Shown here: piece by piece, positions 23,299 through 34,745 of the stretch | Position numbering within the stretch: the first letter of the stretch is position 1 | Layout: each line of letters opens with the position of its first letter | Source of the DNA: Enoplolaimus lenunculus | Taxonomy: Eukaryota > Nematoda > Enoplea > Enoplida > Thoracostomopsidae | Assembly: GCA_030248215.1 (NCBI GenBank) | Contig: JASANG010002687.1 | Location: forward strand, 17,969 to 81,968 | Reading direction: 5' to 3' | Length of the DNA stretch: 64,000 nucleotides | The notes under the pieces: generated by a model | The model's database searches: none | The model's input: the letters and a program-made list of their open reading frames with translations, nothing else | Told to the model about the DNA's origin: nothing | Made by a program: the position numbers and the translations under genes

Positions 23299-26200
23299 TT
23301 AAACATTTTGCCATTCGCGCGGCACGCGTGGTCTCCGTCGTGGTTCCTAAAATAAAGATTGCAAAATTAGCCATTAAAATCATTTATTAGATTTTTATTC
23401 TGGTAGCCAATATTTAGAATTGTTGTGGTAGCTATTAAAATTGTTCTGGGATAGTTAACATATCCTGATACACGGTAAAAAAATGGTGAGTCAAATTCGA
23501 CTCAATTTGACTATACCGGAGTCGAATTTTGACTCAGTTTGTGTAGTCAAGAAAAGCTTATTTCGGAGAGAGTCAATTTGACTCACCATTTTTTGCAGTG
23601 CACGCAGTTATTATAAGGTATTTTGGTGGTTTCTTATTATAAATCAAGCACTTTTTTTGCTTTCCCTCGCACAACTGAAATGTGGTGGACTTTTCAGTTC
23701 GTGTTGTCAGTTTAAAACAAAGAACGTTCTGAAATCCAACGCCTAACTATGTGGTGTTGTAGTAGGGGCACCGTTTTACTGTTCATTCAGAGAGGATACC
23801 GCTCCCTTAACCCCATATGCAAGGGACTTAAAGCAGGATGAGGGACTGTCGCCCTGTAAGTTCCCCGCACAGAGTGATTTTCATGTTTAAAAATACTTCA
23901 CTAGAAGCTTAAAATGTTCCAATTTCCAATACTTAATGAATTGCGTCGTGGAAAAGGTTCAGGTGAGCAGCAGGCCGCCATCCTGATTAGGATCGATCAG
24001 CTGACGTTACGGGGGTTATTGACGACCGAATTAAAGTTTTTTATGTGAAAGAGATTTCGTTTGTGGGAGAGAGAAGTAAAAAGTGCCAAAAAATATTCTT
24101 GTGGTAGCTTTTAGAAAATGTTCTGTTATTATTGACAACTATTATGGTAATTATTGAACCGTATTCATGTAGTAATTAATAAATTATTAATTTAATTATA
24201 ACTATAGTTTATTCTGCAAAAGGCAAAAAATCTAATTTCGTGTCTCACATTTCTAAAAATTATTTTATATTAAAGTGTTTGGCTTCCAGTTACCATTAAC
24301 AATATTTCAAGACATAAAATTACCGATCCAGGTGCCTGTCGTGACTCTGACTGTGCTCGTCTTCCGGGCGGCGAAACGTTGCTTGCCCCATTTGGCGGCG
24401 GCGTTTGCGACCGCCCTTGATCTAGCGTGTCTCGATTCGATACTTGAATCGAACGTCCTAAAATTATATATGATGTATGTTTTATAATTTAAGCTAATAC
24501 ACCTTTGAGTCAACGGTACAATTAAGTTCAAAATCAAACAACTATATCATTACATGAATTTAGCCAACGTGTCAGCTTAATTGGTACAAACCGTGACGTC
24601 ATACCTTTTATCTAAGCAGCTAGAAAAGCAGGCAAACAGGAGTGGCTCAAGCTAGCGGTTGTATTTTACTCTTTAGAATATATTTTTCACACATTAAAGC
24701 GGCTATGCTAGATATCTAACTACAAAATGAAACGTCACCAAATTGCAGCAATTAAAAGAGTGGCACTATACTTAGGTTTTAATGCAGGCCAACGCTGTCC
24801 ACCGGGCGGTACAAATCCGGAACCGTGTGCCAAACGATATGTAAACAAAACGTTATGAGTTGCGGGGCCGCTTGGCATCGGCCGGTGCCACATGACAAGT
24901 ATAGCGTCATACGAATGTTCAGCAATGCTGAAAACGTGCAACTGAACTTACGTCGTGGTCGGCACAAAATTGGACCAATTTCATTGCTTGGTTTCGATTG
25001 ATATCGCCTACCCAGTGCCCGATCAACGGTTCGTACACGGAAATAGTAATGATTGCCAGAACGCAACTTTAAAATCTTCATATGAGTCGGTTGTCCACGA
25101 TCGACCTAAAACTGGTTAATAAAATATAATAAAAATTACGGCCCATGTTAACCTCGCTGCCGTCCCAAAATCCCACTATCTCATCACAAGAATTTGAGGT
25201 ATGGTCGAAGGTGGGATTTTGGGATTTTGGGATATGGTTGAAGGTGGGATTTTGGGATTTTGGGACTTCAGAATATGGCAGATGGTGACATATTGGGTGA
25301 CGGTCGAAGATGGGATATTGGGATATGGTCGAAGGTGGGATTTTGCGATTTCGGGATATGGTCAAAAGTGGGATTTTGGAGTTTAGCGATATGGTCGAAG
25401 ATGTAATTTTGGGATTTTGGGATATGGTTGCAGGTGGGATTTTGGGATTTTGGGACTTCAGAATATGGCAGAAGGTAGGTGAAATTGGGTGACGGTCGAA
25501 GATGAGATGTTGGGATATGGTCGAAGGTGGGATTTTGCGATTTCGGGATATGGTCAAAAGTCGGATTTTGGGGTTTAGCGATATGGTCGAAGATGTAATT
25601 TTGGGATTTCGGGATTTCGGGATATGGTCGAAGGTTAGATTTTAGGATTTGGGATATTGTCGAGGGTGTGATTTTGGAACTTCGTGATATGGTCATAGGC
25701 GGGATTTTGAGATTGTCAGATTTCGGGATATGGTTGAAGGTGGGATTTTGGAATTTTGAGATATGATCGAAGGAGGTATTTTGGGATTTCAGTATATGGC
25801 CAAAGGTAGGATTTTGGGATTTGGAGATTTCGAGAAATGATTGAAGGTGGAATGCTAGTAAACCTAAGCCTAAACCTAAGCCAAAACCTAAGCCCAAGAC
25901 TAAGCCTAAACCTATGATTAAGTCTAAGTCTAATTTTAAGCCTGAGCCTAAGATTTAGAGCAAGTTGTCATCATTTCAGGTTTAATAAACGTTTAAATCT
26001 AAGCCAATCCTTACAGCCTCAGCCTAAGCCTAAGACCATCCCTATGCCATTAAATGTTTAATCTATGGCTAAACCAATCCATGCTCCTATAGCCTAAATC
26101 GTAAGCCTAAACCTAAGCCTAAGCCATAGATTTAGCCCAAGAATTATTTTACGTAATTTATGTTTAAACCAAAGCCTATTCCTAAAGCCTCAGCCTAAGC

Positions 26201-26580
26201 CTAAGCCTAAGATTTAGTCCAGGGAGCAAATTAAACATTATTCTAACTACCTCATTTCATTTCCTTTCCAGTTTCACCTCCAGCTCTTGCAAATTTGGTC
26301 GACCTCCGACTCTGGAATTTTCACCTCCTGTTGGACCCTAATACTATACCTCAGCATGATCCACCCAAAGTTTGCGTTGTTCTTTCTTTTCAATAATGTA
26401 ATAGTCAAACTTGCGTCCGTCGTTTGGTGGATTCCATGCGATTTCAACATGATTTCTGCCGTAATCAATCAGTTTTAAATTTTCTGGGCTCGAGACACGG
26501 TTCGCAACAACTACAAGAACGCAAACAGAAAATGTTACCCAATACGTAGAATGTGCCAAAACGCGACCGAGCTGCCCCAT
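23299..26580 (-). CDS. Secreted single fibronectin type III domain protein, 4 exons, 188 aa
   Basis: Exons in transcript order: 26580-26350, 25105-24952, 24457-24324, 23346-23299. All borders are GT-AG and phases agree (0, 1, 0). Residues 1 to about 27 form a signal peptide with core WVTFSVCVLVVVA. Residues about 30-122 are one FN3 domain: SPENLKLIDYG, the conserved Trp in VEIAWNPPNDG, DYYIIEKKE, then SGNHYYFRVRTVDRALG. The tail is basic and Pro-rich (TPPPNGASNVSPPGRRAQ) and ends EPRRRPRVPREWQNV, with no membrane anchor, so extracellular. FN3 domains mediate protein binding; I cannot name a family. An acceptor-like TTGTAG lies just upstream of the mature part in exon 1, so a longer transcript entering here cannot be excluded. 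Confidence 0.8.
23471..23600. mobile_element. 130-bp MITE with CACTGCAAAAAATGGTGAGT-like ends
   Basis: Left end CACGGTAAAAAAATGGTGAG, right end CTCACCATTTTTTGCAGTG; the inverted match of about 26 bp includes the GAGTCAAATT words. It lies in intron 3 of the FN3 gene. CACTGCAAAAA-type ends are common among hAT-like MITEs; no target duplication resolved. Confidence 0.7.
24758..24948. mobile_element. GAGTGGCGC-family element in FN3-gene intron 2, abutting the donor
   Basis: The plus-strand left end GAGTGGCACTATACTTAGG matches the family seen at 38626, 50419, 55347 and 59162. The right end, read on the minus strand, is GTAAGTTCAGTTGCACG, a diverged terminus sharing AGTTGCAC with 50752. That right end coincides with the splice donor of exon 2 (exon ends at 24952). 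The core is GC-rich. Confidence 0.6.
25200..25850. repeat. Minisatellite with about 33-bp unit and 190-bp higher-order period
   Basis: Words GGTCGAAGGTGGGATTTTGG and GATTTCGGGATATGGTC repeat through the block. A longer segment starting TGGGACTTCAGAATATGGCA at 25261 recurs at 25451, giving a higher-order repeat of about 190 bases. It lies in intron 1 of the FN3 gene. Long frames on both strands here are periodicity artefacts. Confidence 0.8.
25858..26225. repeat. Degenerate (CCTAAG)n, TTAGGC-type tract
   Basis: Repeated CCTAAGCCTAAACCTAAGCC and CAGCCTAAGCCTAAGCC words over about 360 bases, with unrelated spacers. On the minus strand this is TTAGGC. It directly follows the 190-bp higher-order minisatellite within FN3-gene intron 1. 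Confidence 0.8.
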
Positions 26581-27111
26581 TTATAACGTGAACCCCGCAC
26601 AAGTTAAGTAAACACTTAAGTCGCTGACTAAACTTAATAATTACATTTTTACCATACAGGCATGCTAATCATTGGTCAAATTGAAGCTGTAGACTATTGG
26701 TCCCTCCTCAACATAAAACAAAACTTTTACATTCCTGATATGACAATGGCTGATATTTCGCGTTTATATATTAAAAAAGTATTTGCTTAAGTCGGCGACT
26801 TAAGTAATTACTTAAGTATAACTTAAGTAAATATTTATGTAAGATTTCAGAAGCCCAGCTAATATGTCATTGTAAATGTCTCAATGAAAGTTGAAAAAGG
26901 CATATATATTTCCCAATTGCTTTAGGCTTTAAATTGGGATTATAGAGTTAGGCTTATCTTTGAAAAAGATAGCACATCCATCAAATTTGCATTCAAATTG
27001 AAAACAAGGATGTTCAAGGATTTTCTGTTGAGCGGTTCAATGCTGTATACCTGTTGTATATAGGTACATAAATATAAAACCAGGTTATAGACATGCGTTA
27101 TATAATGGCTT

Positions 27112-30100
27112 TCAACTAGCATTTGAATTAGGATTTAGTTTATGATTAGGCTTAGTTTTTTGATTCAAAAAGATACCATCCTCATCATCATCGTCATCAT
27201 CGTCAAATACAGCGTTTGCCGATCGACGGCTTTCAGCTTCGTTAACAACGGTTTCAACCGGAGTTAAAGCAGGAGGAGGCTTAGGTACAAAAACCGGTGT
27301 AGCCGTCCGCGGTCGCCGCCCTATAAAACACCATGCATTTGTGACCAAACTCAGCATTACATACACGTCATCGCTAAGATTTTTGTCAACATTCAATGAA
27401 TTCAATGTTTGCGAATAATCTTCCTTGTCCCTCAAGGCCTGTTACACGTCTTTTATTACTAAATTCTAGTTGAAAACTGAACGAAACACACATTTCGAAA
27501 GGTGAAATCAACTTATTAATTCAAAAATGAAATTTTATAAGTGATCCCAAGCTGTAGTATGTTAATGTATGCGCTAAGCTCGACAATAATAGCTGAAGCG
27601 GCGACATGCCTAATCAGTTCGACAAAATGAAATTGACTTTTTTTAATCTTACCGGTATTTCCTCGATGAATACTGACGTAGTCCGATTCTAAATATCAAA
27701 ATTCGAATAAAATAATAATAATAATAATAATAATATAATAATAATAATAATAATAATAACAATAATAATGATAATAACAATAATAATAATTTGAACTCTG
27801 AGCACATTTGGAAACTTCATATCTAAAGAAAAAATTCTGTTAGGGTCGTCGTAATACAGCTTATTAAGGATTGTGCTACGACTACGCCTAAGTCTCAGCG
27901 TTAAGATTAGCCTAAAACAAGTCTAATTCTATGCCTCAGCATAAAGACTCAAAATCACAAGCCTACAGTACGGCTTTGCCACAGGTAAATATTATGGCGC
28001 CCCTAACATGGGATAAAATTTCAATGAAACACTGATAAGAACTAATAAAAGCACATTGCGAAGTCAATAAATTCAACTGCCATAAACTTCAAAAATGTTA
28101 AATTTGAAAGACTAACTTACCGCCTGCGGACACCACCTGTAAAAATTGTGAATAGAAACATTTTTATTAGACTAAAAATTACTACGCGAACAAATACTTG
28201 GATCGAGGCGTAAACAAGCCGGCATAGAAGGCATACACACTGTTGATAAATAACAATACACTTGCTTGCAAACTAACATTTCACAGTGCAATACAAGATT
28301 GTTTACTTTTAGACCGAGTCTATTTGGGGGACACTAGCCAAATTTAGGGGCGGCGGGCACAGCCCTCCCAATGCCTCCTCCAACCCCCCTTCCCATGGGG
28401 ATGCCCTTGGCCCTACTTATGTCACTGACTTTCCCTATTACAACATACCGAAGAAGCTGGTCGAGATTCTTGCGTTCGTGCCGATTCGATCGTTTCGTCA
28501 GCGTCTTCGCTTTCAATTTTGTATTCATCCTGAAATTATTGAAATTATTTCTAACAAATTTGAAATTTATTTTAAATAGTTTAGAACAAATTATCGAAAT
28601 TATTTCTAACAAATTTGAAATTTATTTTAAATAGTTCTTCAGAACATGGGCGTAGGCAGGATTTCGAAAAACGGGATTGCGTTCTCATTAAAATACGAAG
28701 CGGATTTCTTGTGTTTTACAAACTGGAACGGTGTCTAAAACCACAGGAAAAACTCTCACTGAACGTGTTTAACACCTGAAACCCCTTGGCTACGCGATTT
28801 TAGTCCAGAATTTAAATCAAATAGTTCGTTGCTTTATAAACTAAACCATCCGATTCGCAAGATTCGAATAAAAAGATTTCATTCTGCCTAAATTTACAAA
28901 AACGCTTGAAAGAATTGGGGGTTCATACATTAATCATTATTGGCATTGCTAAAGCTAACAGTTTCTTTACACCACGTTAGGTGGGGTTGTCACCCTATCA
29001 GTACTTCACTCCGACTTCAGGCAAACGCGCTGGAAATTAGTCAAAATTCTGACCATTCCAAAATCTTGAGACGCTCTACACATTCAAAACTGCACAGGAA
29101 TGTGCAAATTACGTTCAAATAGATAAATAGATTATTTGTTACCGATAATAGGGCCTCAGTGAACGGCGCAGCGGACCTATGCCAACCGCAACAGGTGCCG
29201 GCAGATGACACCTTTGGCAATCATTTGGGGCCCTCAACAAATCTTACGGAGACCTCGGTCTCTCACTCTGACAAGTCTGGCTAGGCGGCGTCACTTCAGT
29301 CATTATATACAAGGTTTCAAATTTGTACCTGCCATGTATCTCAATTTTGCGAACTAGTTTATAGATGAATTTTATTAATTAAAATTCTTACTGGTTCTGA
29401 TTCAAGTGGTCCTTCAGGTTCGCTGTCGGCAATTTCATCATTAATTGCGATCGGAACAATCCCACGAAATGGCGTTTGGCTGCGCTCGGTAGAATTACGG
29501 CATTGACACGGCAAATCTGTTTGATTTCCTTTGGTTTCGCTTTCGATTTCTAAATTATGTTTCAATACTTTTGAAACGAATAATGATTTAGAGTTGAGAC
29601 AGCTTACAGGTTTAATTTTTGTTGCCAGCTTGCCAGGAGTTTTTACTACTCAGAAGCAAAAAGTATAGGCAGATTCAAATCAGTACAATGACCAGACTGT
29701 TGAGATTGACATCCCGAAAGCTTTAAATCGATAAAAAATGGTGGAAAAGATATTTCATGTCCACGACGTGAAAAATTTATTTCTCTGGGCGAATACAGGA
29801 TTCGTTGGTCCTAACCGCAAAACCGTAATCTACAATTTAAACTTTTTTCACTGCACCATGAGTTGAACGTATTCAAATGCTTAAATAAGCATCAATTGCT
29901 TACTATTCGTTCGCTGTTCGTCTACTCTTTTATATCCAAGTCATTTCCAGTCTGTTGTTACTGAGTTTATATATCGATTCCGGCATGCAATTCAAACAAT
30001 GGAATGCAGTCACTAGCAAAGAAAATTGTTTGTGATAAAATGGTAAGGTCCCTCGCTACCTTACAATTTTTCTCTCAGAAAATCACTTTTCCAGATATGT

Positions 30101-32773
30101 GGCACACAGTACAAATTGCGTTTCAGGTCTATTGCCAGTCCACCCTGCGTCAGGAATCTCTGGATCCGCCGCTAAATACAGTGCACTGATGCATTCTGAA
30201 TGGGTTACAGACGTACCTTACAATTTTCCCTCTCATAACATTTTCAGATATACACCATTCAGTAATAATTGCTTTTCATGACTTTTCCAAGGTCGCTCTC
30301 GGCCAGGAATCTGTGGATCCTCCGCTGAATGCAGTGCGCTCATGCATTTTGACTGGGTCATAGCGACATGACTTAACTCTGATTTTACTTTGACAGTGAA
30401 TGAACTTATCAAGGGTGGTAAAAGGCTGACAGCTGTCCGAAGCTTAACCCTCTCACTCACAGAGTATACTATGACCAACTAAATACAATAATATACGAGC
30501 AATATAGACATTGTGAGCAATGCTTAACAATTGTAACATATAAGCGCAGAGCAAAATCTTCACAAGACGTGAGAGCCCTCTCGGGCTCGAGCGTCAAGCT
30601 CCTATAGCTCAGTGGTCATCGTAACAGCCTCCCACCCGTGAGACTGGGGTTCGAATCTTACCTTGAAATTACGTCTCAGTTGAAATTGAAAATATTCATG
30701 TGAGAAAGTGTTAAAATGGCACAAATCCTTACTGAATTGCCTCTCTGCAAAGTCGTCCGCGCGTTCGTTTTCCGTTTGACTGAAGTTGTTGATTTCATTA
30801 TGGCTGAAGAAAGAAACGAAGGTGTATTTATCGCTCTGAATTTAGTGAAATGGTCATAGAATTTCCAATTAAATGAACAAGCAATTATATTCTACTCTTT
30901 TTTTACAAATTGGAATTTTTTTCCGCGAATTTTTGCGCAAACTGCATAGTATTCTGAAAGAAAAACCACGAATATGCAATTATGTCGTAGACCAATCTGC
31001 TATTCGAAGCAAATAGCAGGTTGGCATAACCCAAATAGCGATGAGAATGTGAGATGTAGCAAACCAACAGTGATGTGAAACCAACAGTGATTGGTTAACG
31101 GTATTGCGTCTATCCAAATAATCAAATCTGATTGGTCCATACCTAAATTCAATAGCAGTTTTGCCTAGGCCAAGCTGGTATTAATACATGAAATAGCAGA
31201 TTGGCCTAGGCCAATTGGTAATTGGCCGGAATAGCAGATTAAGTCATATATATGCGTACAGCGAATTATCCGCTGCTTTATACGACACTTTTTAAGTATT
31301 CTACAATTGTAAAAAATCAAAAAACTTCAAGTTTATTTTCTTCCCATTTAAATACGCAAAGTGCAACACTGCCGCTTGCAACCGCAACGATGTCACTTAC
31401 GTAACTTGCAATCGACCGCATGTCCAATAATTCTTGCTTAAAATAGGTCGAATAATTTCTTAAAATAAACACAATATAAAACCGATTTTTGGTCTGTATG
31501 CAGATGGACTTCCGTAAGAAATAAGATGTAGTTAGGCAAAAGTTTGACGGGCTTAAATCCAAACTTTCCCCTTTCCCGTCTGTAAACTGTTAACATTAAT
31601 ACAGACCTATCGGTTTCTGATTAATAATTACCCTTCAAGTCTATCCTTTTTACGGGATCGGCACAAACAATACCAGTACAACCAAATTAAAAGAAACACA
31701 AATACAATGAACACCGTTACTAGCGCGAGGACTCCAACCCAGTGAAGGCACGTTCCGCCAAATATTGCGCCTTGACAGCCTGAAATTCAGCAAATCGAAA
31801 AATTGCTTGAGTAATTGTGGTGTTTACTTTTATGCCAAACTTTTCTATTTATTATTGAAATACTGCGTTGGTTTCTTCCATCCCGAACTCATTTAAAAAT
31901 TTGGCATTTTTCTTTGTTGTACGTTTCAATCAATAGAAGTTTGCATTCGTAATTAGAGTCCGTAAGTGGATAGGGTCCACAGGTTGTAATTAGAGTCCAA
32001 AAAAGATACCAAAGCAGATGTATGGCCTAGACTGCTCAAATATGTGTAACAGACGCCTCACGCAACCCGCACATAAAGTTTATTAACTACGGAAAAACAT
32101 TAACCGACATGGCATCAACAAAAATTCGGGGCAAGTCCGTTTTGCACAAGTTAAAGAATATATAAAAAAGAATGGTGTTGGGTCCAATTAACATGAAAGA
32201 ATTGAAAATAAATACCAGTCCGTAACGGAATAAAATGGGGAACCCTCTAAGGAAGCAAAATAAATATCCACCCTCTCTTTATTCGGATCGTTACAGTGTG
32301 AGAAATTCCGAGGACTGGGTTAAAATATAGGTCAAGAAGATTTTATGCCACGTTAAGTTCAAAGGTTGGCTTGTATTTTAAGAATTAGGATTTTTGGAAA
32401 CTTCTGAACGTTGGCATTGGCTCCATGCAATTCATGAGATTAAAAAATTTTATTGCAATATTGTGTGATGTTTATTCCAATCTCCTCAATTGTTACTTAC
32501 AATTTTTCCATTTCTTAATTCTGTTTGAAAAATTTCGAACGCTTTGCGAAATATATCAGAAATTTATATAATCAAGTTAAAAATTTCGCTTAAGGAATTG
32601 TTAGTGTAAAGTTTTGGACGTTGTGGCGACCGTAGTACCCAGTTTTTAAACTTGCATTCATTTTAAAACACTGAATGTTTAAATTTTAGCACCAAAAACA
32701 TCTTGAGCATAGCGGTCTCAACGCCAATTTGCGTAGTCAAAGATAACGTGTGAAGTTCACACTCACCGTTCAT
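27112..32773 (-). CDS. Unrecognised single-pass membrane protein with acidic tail, 6 exons, 223 aa
   Basis: Exons in transcript order: 32773-32767 (ATGAACG only), 31779-31632, 29602-29392, 28529-28449, 28136-28121 (16 nt) and 27320-27112. All have GT-AG borders and phases agree throughout. Residues 16-39 form one strong membrane segment (WVGVLALVTVFIVFVFLLIW). It is followed by YCLCRSRKK, so the C-terminus is probably cytoplasmic, with two cysteines placed for palmitoylation. The tail (about 180 aa) is Glu/Ser-rich (DEYKIESEDADETIESAR), then has PKPPPALTP and a run of seven Asp at 194-200. There is no signal peptide and no recognised domain. The weakest point is the exon 3 acceptor (CCTGTAAG), which lacks a pyrimidine tract. 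If exon 2 were read through, a stop follows at once and a 52-aa microprotein would result. Confidence 0.7.
27709..27791. repeat. (AAT)n microsatellite
   Basis: About 83 bases of AATAAT with a few interruptions (AAC, ATG), located between exon 6 and the 16-nt exon of the membrane-protein gene. Confidence 0.9.
30140..30345. repeat. Fragments with GGATCC-type hAT ends
   Basis: CTCTGGATCCGCCGCTAAAT at about 30159 and TGTGGATCCTCCGCTGAATG at about 30312 resemble the right end of the family at 11108 and 43559. The two are about 150 bases apart and the flanking words are similar, so this is probably a duplicated fragment. Confidence 0.5.
30572..30670 (+). repeat. tRNA-derived SINE head
   Basis: The A box is in TAGCTCAGTGGTCATCG (from 30605) and the B box in GGTTCGAATC (about 30649-30658), a spacing typical of tRNA. 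The upstream block CCTCTCGGGCTCGAGCGTCA recurs before the related copy at 58618. The acceptor stem does not close well, so this is a SINE head rather than a working tRNA gene. Confidence 0.6.
30985..31250. mobile_element. MITE with AATAGCAGATTGG words and TATGTCGTAG end
   Basis: Left end ATTATGTCGTAGACCAATCT, right part GGAATAGCAGATTAAGTCAT in inverted sense, with internal palindromic words such as GCCTAGGCCAA. The terminus resembles that of 53097-53490. It lies between exons 2 and 3 of the membrane-protein gene. Confidence 0.5.
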
Positions 32774-33239
32774 GGCTGCAATAGACAAAACTAACTACTA
32801 AAATCTGTAACAAAGGCAAGCAGATTGAGAGAAAATTTAAAATTCACAAATGGTTAATTCGGAATGAACATAAATTGACAAAGAAAAATATTTTTGAAAA
32901 ATCATTTTTAACAAGTATCGATGGTAACCCTTGTGATTGCAAGTGTTAGCTACTTTAAGACCAAGCTCTGCTCAGCTGGTTTATATATTAGTACTGTAAG
33001 TTTCCAAGGATACTCTGGTAACAACAATAACAATAACTGAACAAATATATTTTGAAAAAAATTCAATTTGCTGACCATCAAAACTATGGTAACAAAACTG
33101 TAAAATTTCAATTTGTGAAGAGTTTGCAGTACAAATTTATAGCTTTCCAGGTTTGCGGGAACGTTGCAGAACGCACATAAAAGCTTATTTCATGCAAATA
33201 AAATGTGATGCAATTTTAATGATTTGAACTATTTATTAT

Positions 33240-33445
33240 GGTCCACATAAAGATCAGGGGCGGAACGATTTTCTGTGGGACTAGAAAAGAGTAAGCTTAA
33301 GCTTTAGACCAATTGTTTTCTTGGCTTAGGCTTAGCCTTAGAATTAGGCTTAGGAATATGCTCATTGTTAGGCTTAGGCTTAGACTTCGGCTTAGGAATA
33401 CGCTTATGTAACACTGTTCCGCCTCTGTTCTCTAAATTGGCCATT
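33240..33445. mobile_element. Diverged MITE of the AACAGGGCCGGAAC family with TTAGGC core
   Basis: Left ATAAAGATCAGGGGCGGAAC, right CTGTTCCGCCTCTGTTCTCT. The core has TTGGCTTAGGCTTAGCCTTA and further GGCTTAGG words. Same plan as 21241-21403 and 36230-36408. Confidence 0.65.
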
Positions 33446-34189
33446 ATTATAAAAATGTTTGCGATGCTGAGGGCTAAAAGTTGCAGTCAAATTGCCCGAA
33501 CAGTGGCAGGATACAAACTTTTCATCGAACTGTGTTGTGGCGAATGGAAATATTCGGCTCAACTGTAGCCGAATTTTGATTAAGTGAACACATGTCTTCT
33601 TCATAAACGCATCCTCCATTCATATTATCCATATGTTATGCAACATCTACAATATTAACTTTAACCCACAACGTCACAGTAAAAGCATGTCCGTATCAAA
33701 ACAGCTTCAGATCAATAAATTTCAGAAAAAGAGCTTCACTTTAATTCTTGAAACAGCGTCCAAACGCAGCAAAACAACATATTCTTACCAAATAATACAA
33801 AGATATTTCGCTGCTTGGTGTCAAAATAAAACTGGGTTAAGGAACTCAATTTTAGTCGAACTATAAATAAATGTTCGCTGCTAGCAAATTTTCGAAAGGG
33901 ACAACTTCACGTTTTAACATGGACCCGTAGAAAATTTGGTTTTCTAAATGCCAAAGGTACGTGTTGTTGATCAAATAAACAATCCGTGTATTCTGACGCA
34001 TGACTCTTCAACATTCACAGCTGGCCATACTTAATGTTTTGGAGTTAAAATATATGTTTCCGATACCCTTTTAACAGCTGGAAGACACATAATACCATAC
34101 GCATATACAGGTGGAGTAATAAAGTGGATATATCCCCTCCGTTCTTGAAATTGACGAAAGATAAAGCATTTTTTCTGGTGTTAAAATAT

Positions 34190-34400
34190 TACCTTCAGAA
34201 TTTTACATGCCACAAGAGTTTTGTTGTACATAAGGTGGTTATAGAACAGCGCCGAAAAAGTAGTTAAGTATATATATTTAGTAATCCTAAGCCTATGTGT
34301 AAGACTGAGCTTACACCTAAGCTTAAGCAAAAATAATAGTCTAAATCTTAAGCTTACTCTGTTGCAGTCTCGCACAGATCTTTACATTGGTTCACGAGTG
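34190..34400. repeat. TTAGGC-type MITE fragment
   Basis: Holds AATCCTAAGCCTATGTG, ACCTAAGCTTAAGCAAAAAT and CTTACTCTGTTGCAGTCTCG, matching the core and right arm of 36230-36408, but without clear outer ends. Confidence 0.5.
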
Positions 34401-34745
34401 TATGCCCTCTCGAACTAACATCCTCGCTACGCCTCTTACAAAACATACCATTATCAAATATTGGTTTCGCAAGAAAAACGTTTCAGATAGCAGCGTTTGA
34501 ACAGATACCGCTTTAAATGGTAAATAATACTGTTGTGATTTACAGATATCGTTTAGCTTTTTTTCGTTTAATTTTGATAAGTGTGTCTCTCAATGGTTCT
34601 ATCAATACCTTGATATCTCAAGATGTTTGTTCTGTATTTAGTAACAATTATTTTTGATTAAAATTGAAATCCTTTTCTGAATTAAAAAGTTACATTTAAA
34701 GAAATTATGATTATAGTTTTGCTTTATGGTGTTTTTGGCTTTGAT

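Noticed and set aside
24735-24941. A second FN3-like stretch on the minus strand (AILVMWHRPMPSGP)
   Set aside because: It lies wholly inside the GAGTGGCGC-family element, ends in codons of the element terminus, has a stop just upstream in frame, and the FN3 gene splices over it in phase from 24952 to 24457.
24931-24957. A 24-nt intron joining the FN3 exon to the downstream frame
   Set aside because: GTAAGTTCAG to TTTTCAG would be far too short for animal splicing and breaks the phase.
25078-25897. Long Ile/Pro/Ser frames on the minus strand
   Set aside because: They follow the 33-bp and 190-bp repeat period in the FN3-gene intron and show only unit repeats.
27112-32773. Joining the membrane-protein gene and the FN3 gene into one transcript
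   Set aside because: The membrane-protein frame ends with a stop at 27112-27114 and the FN3 gene opens with its own signal peptide at 26580, so two genes are the simpler reading; a longer isoform is not excluded.
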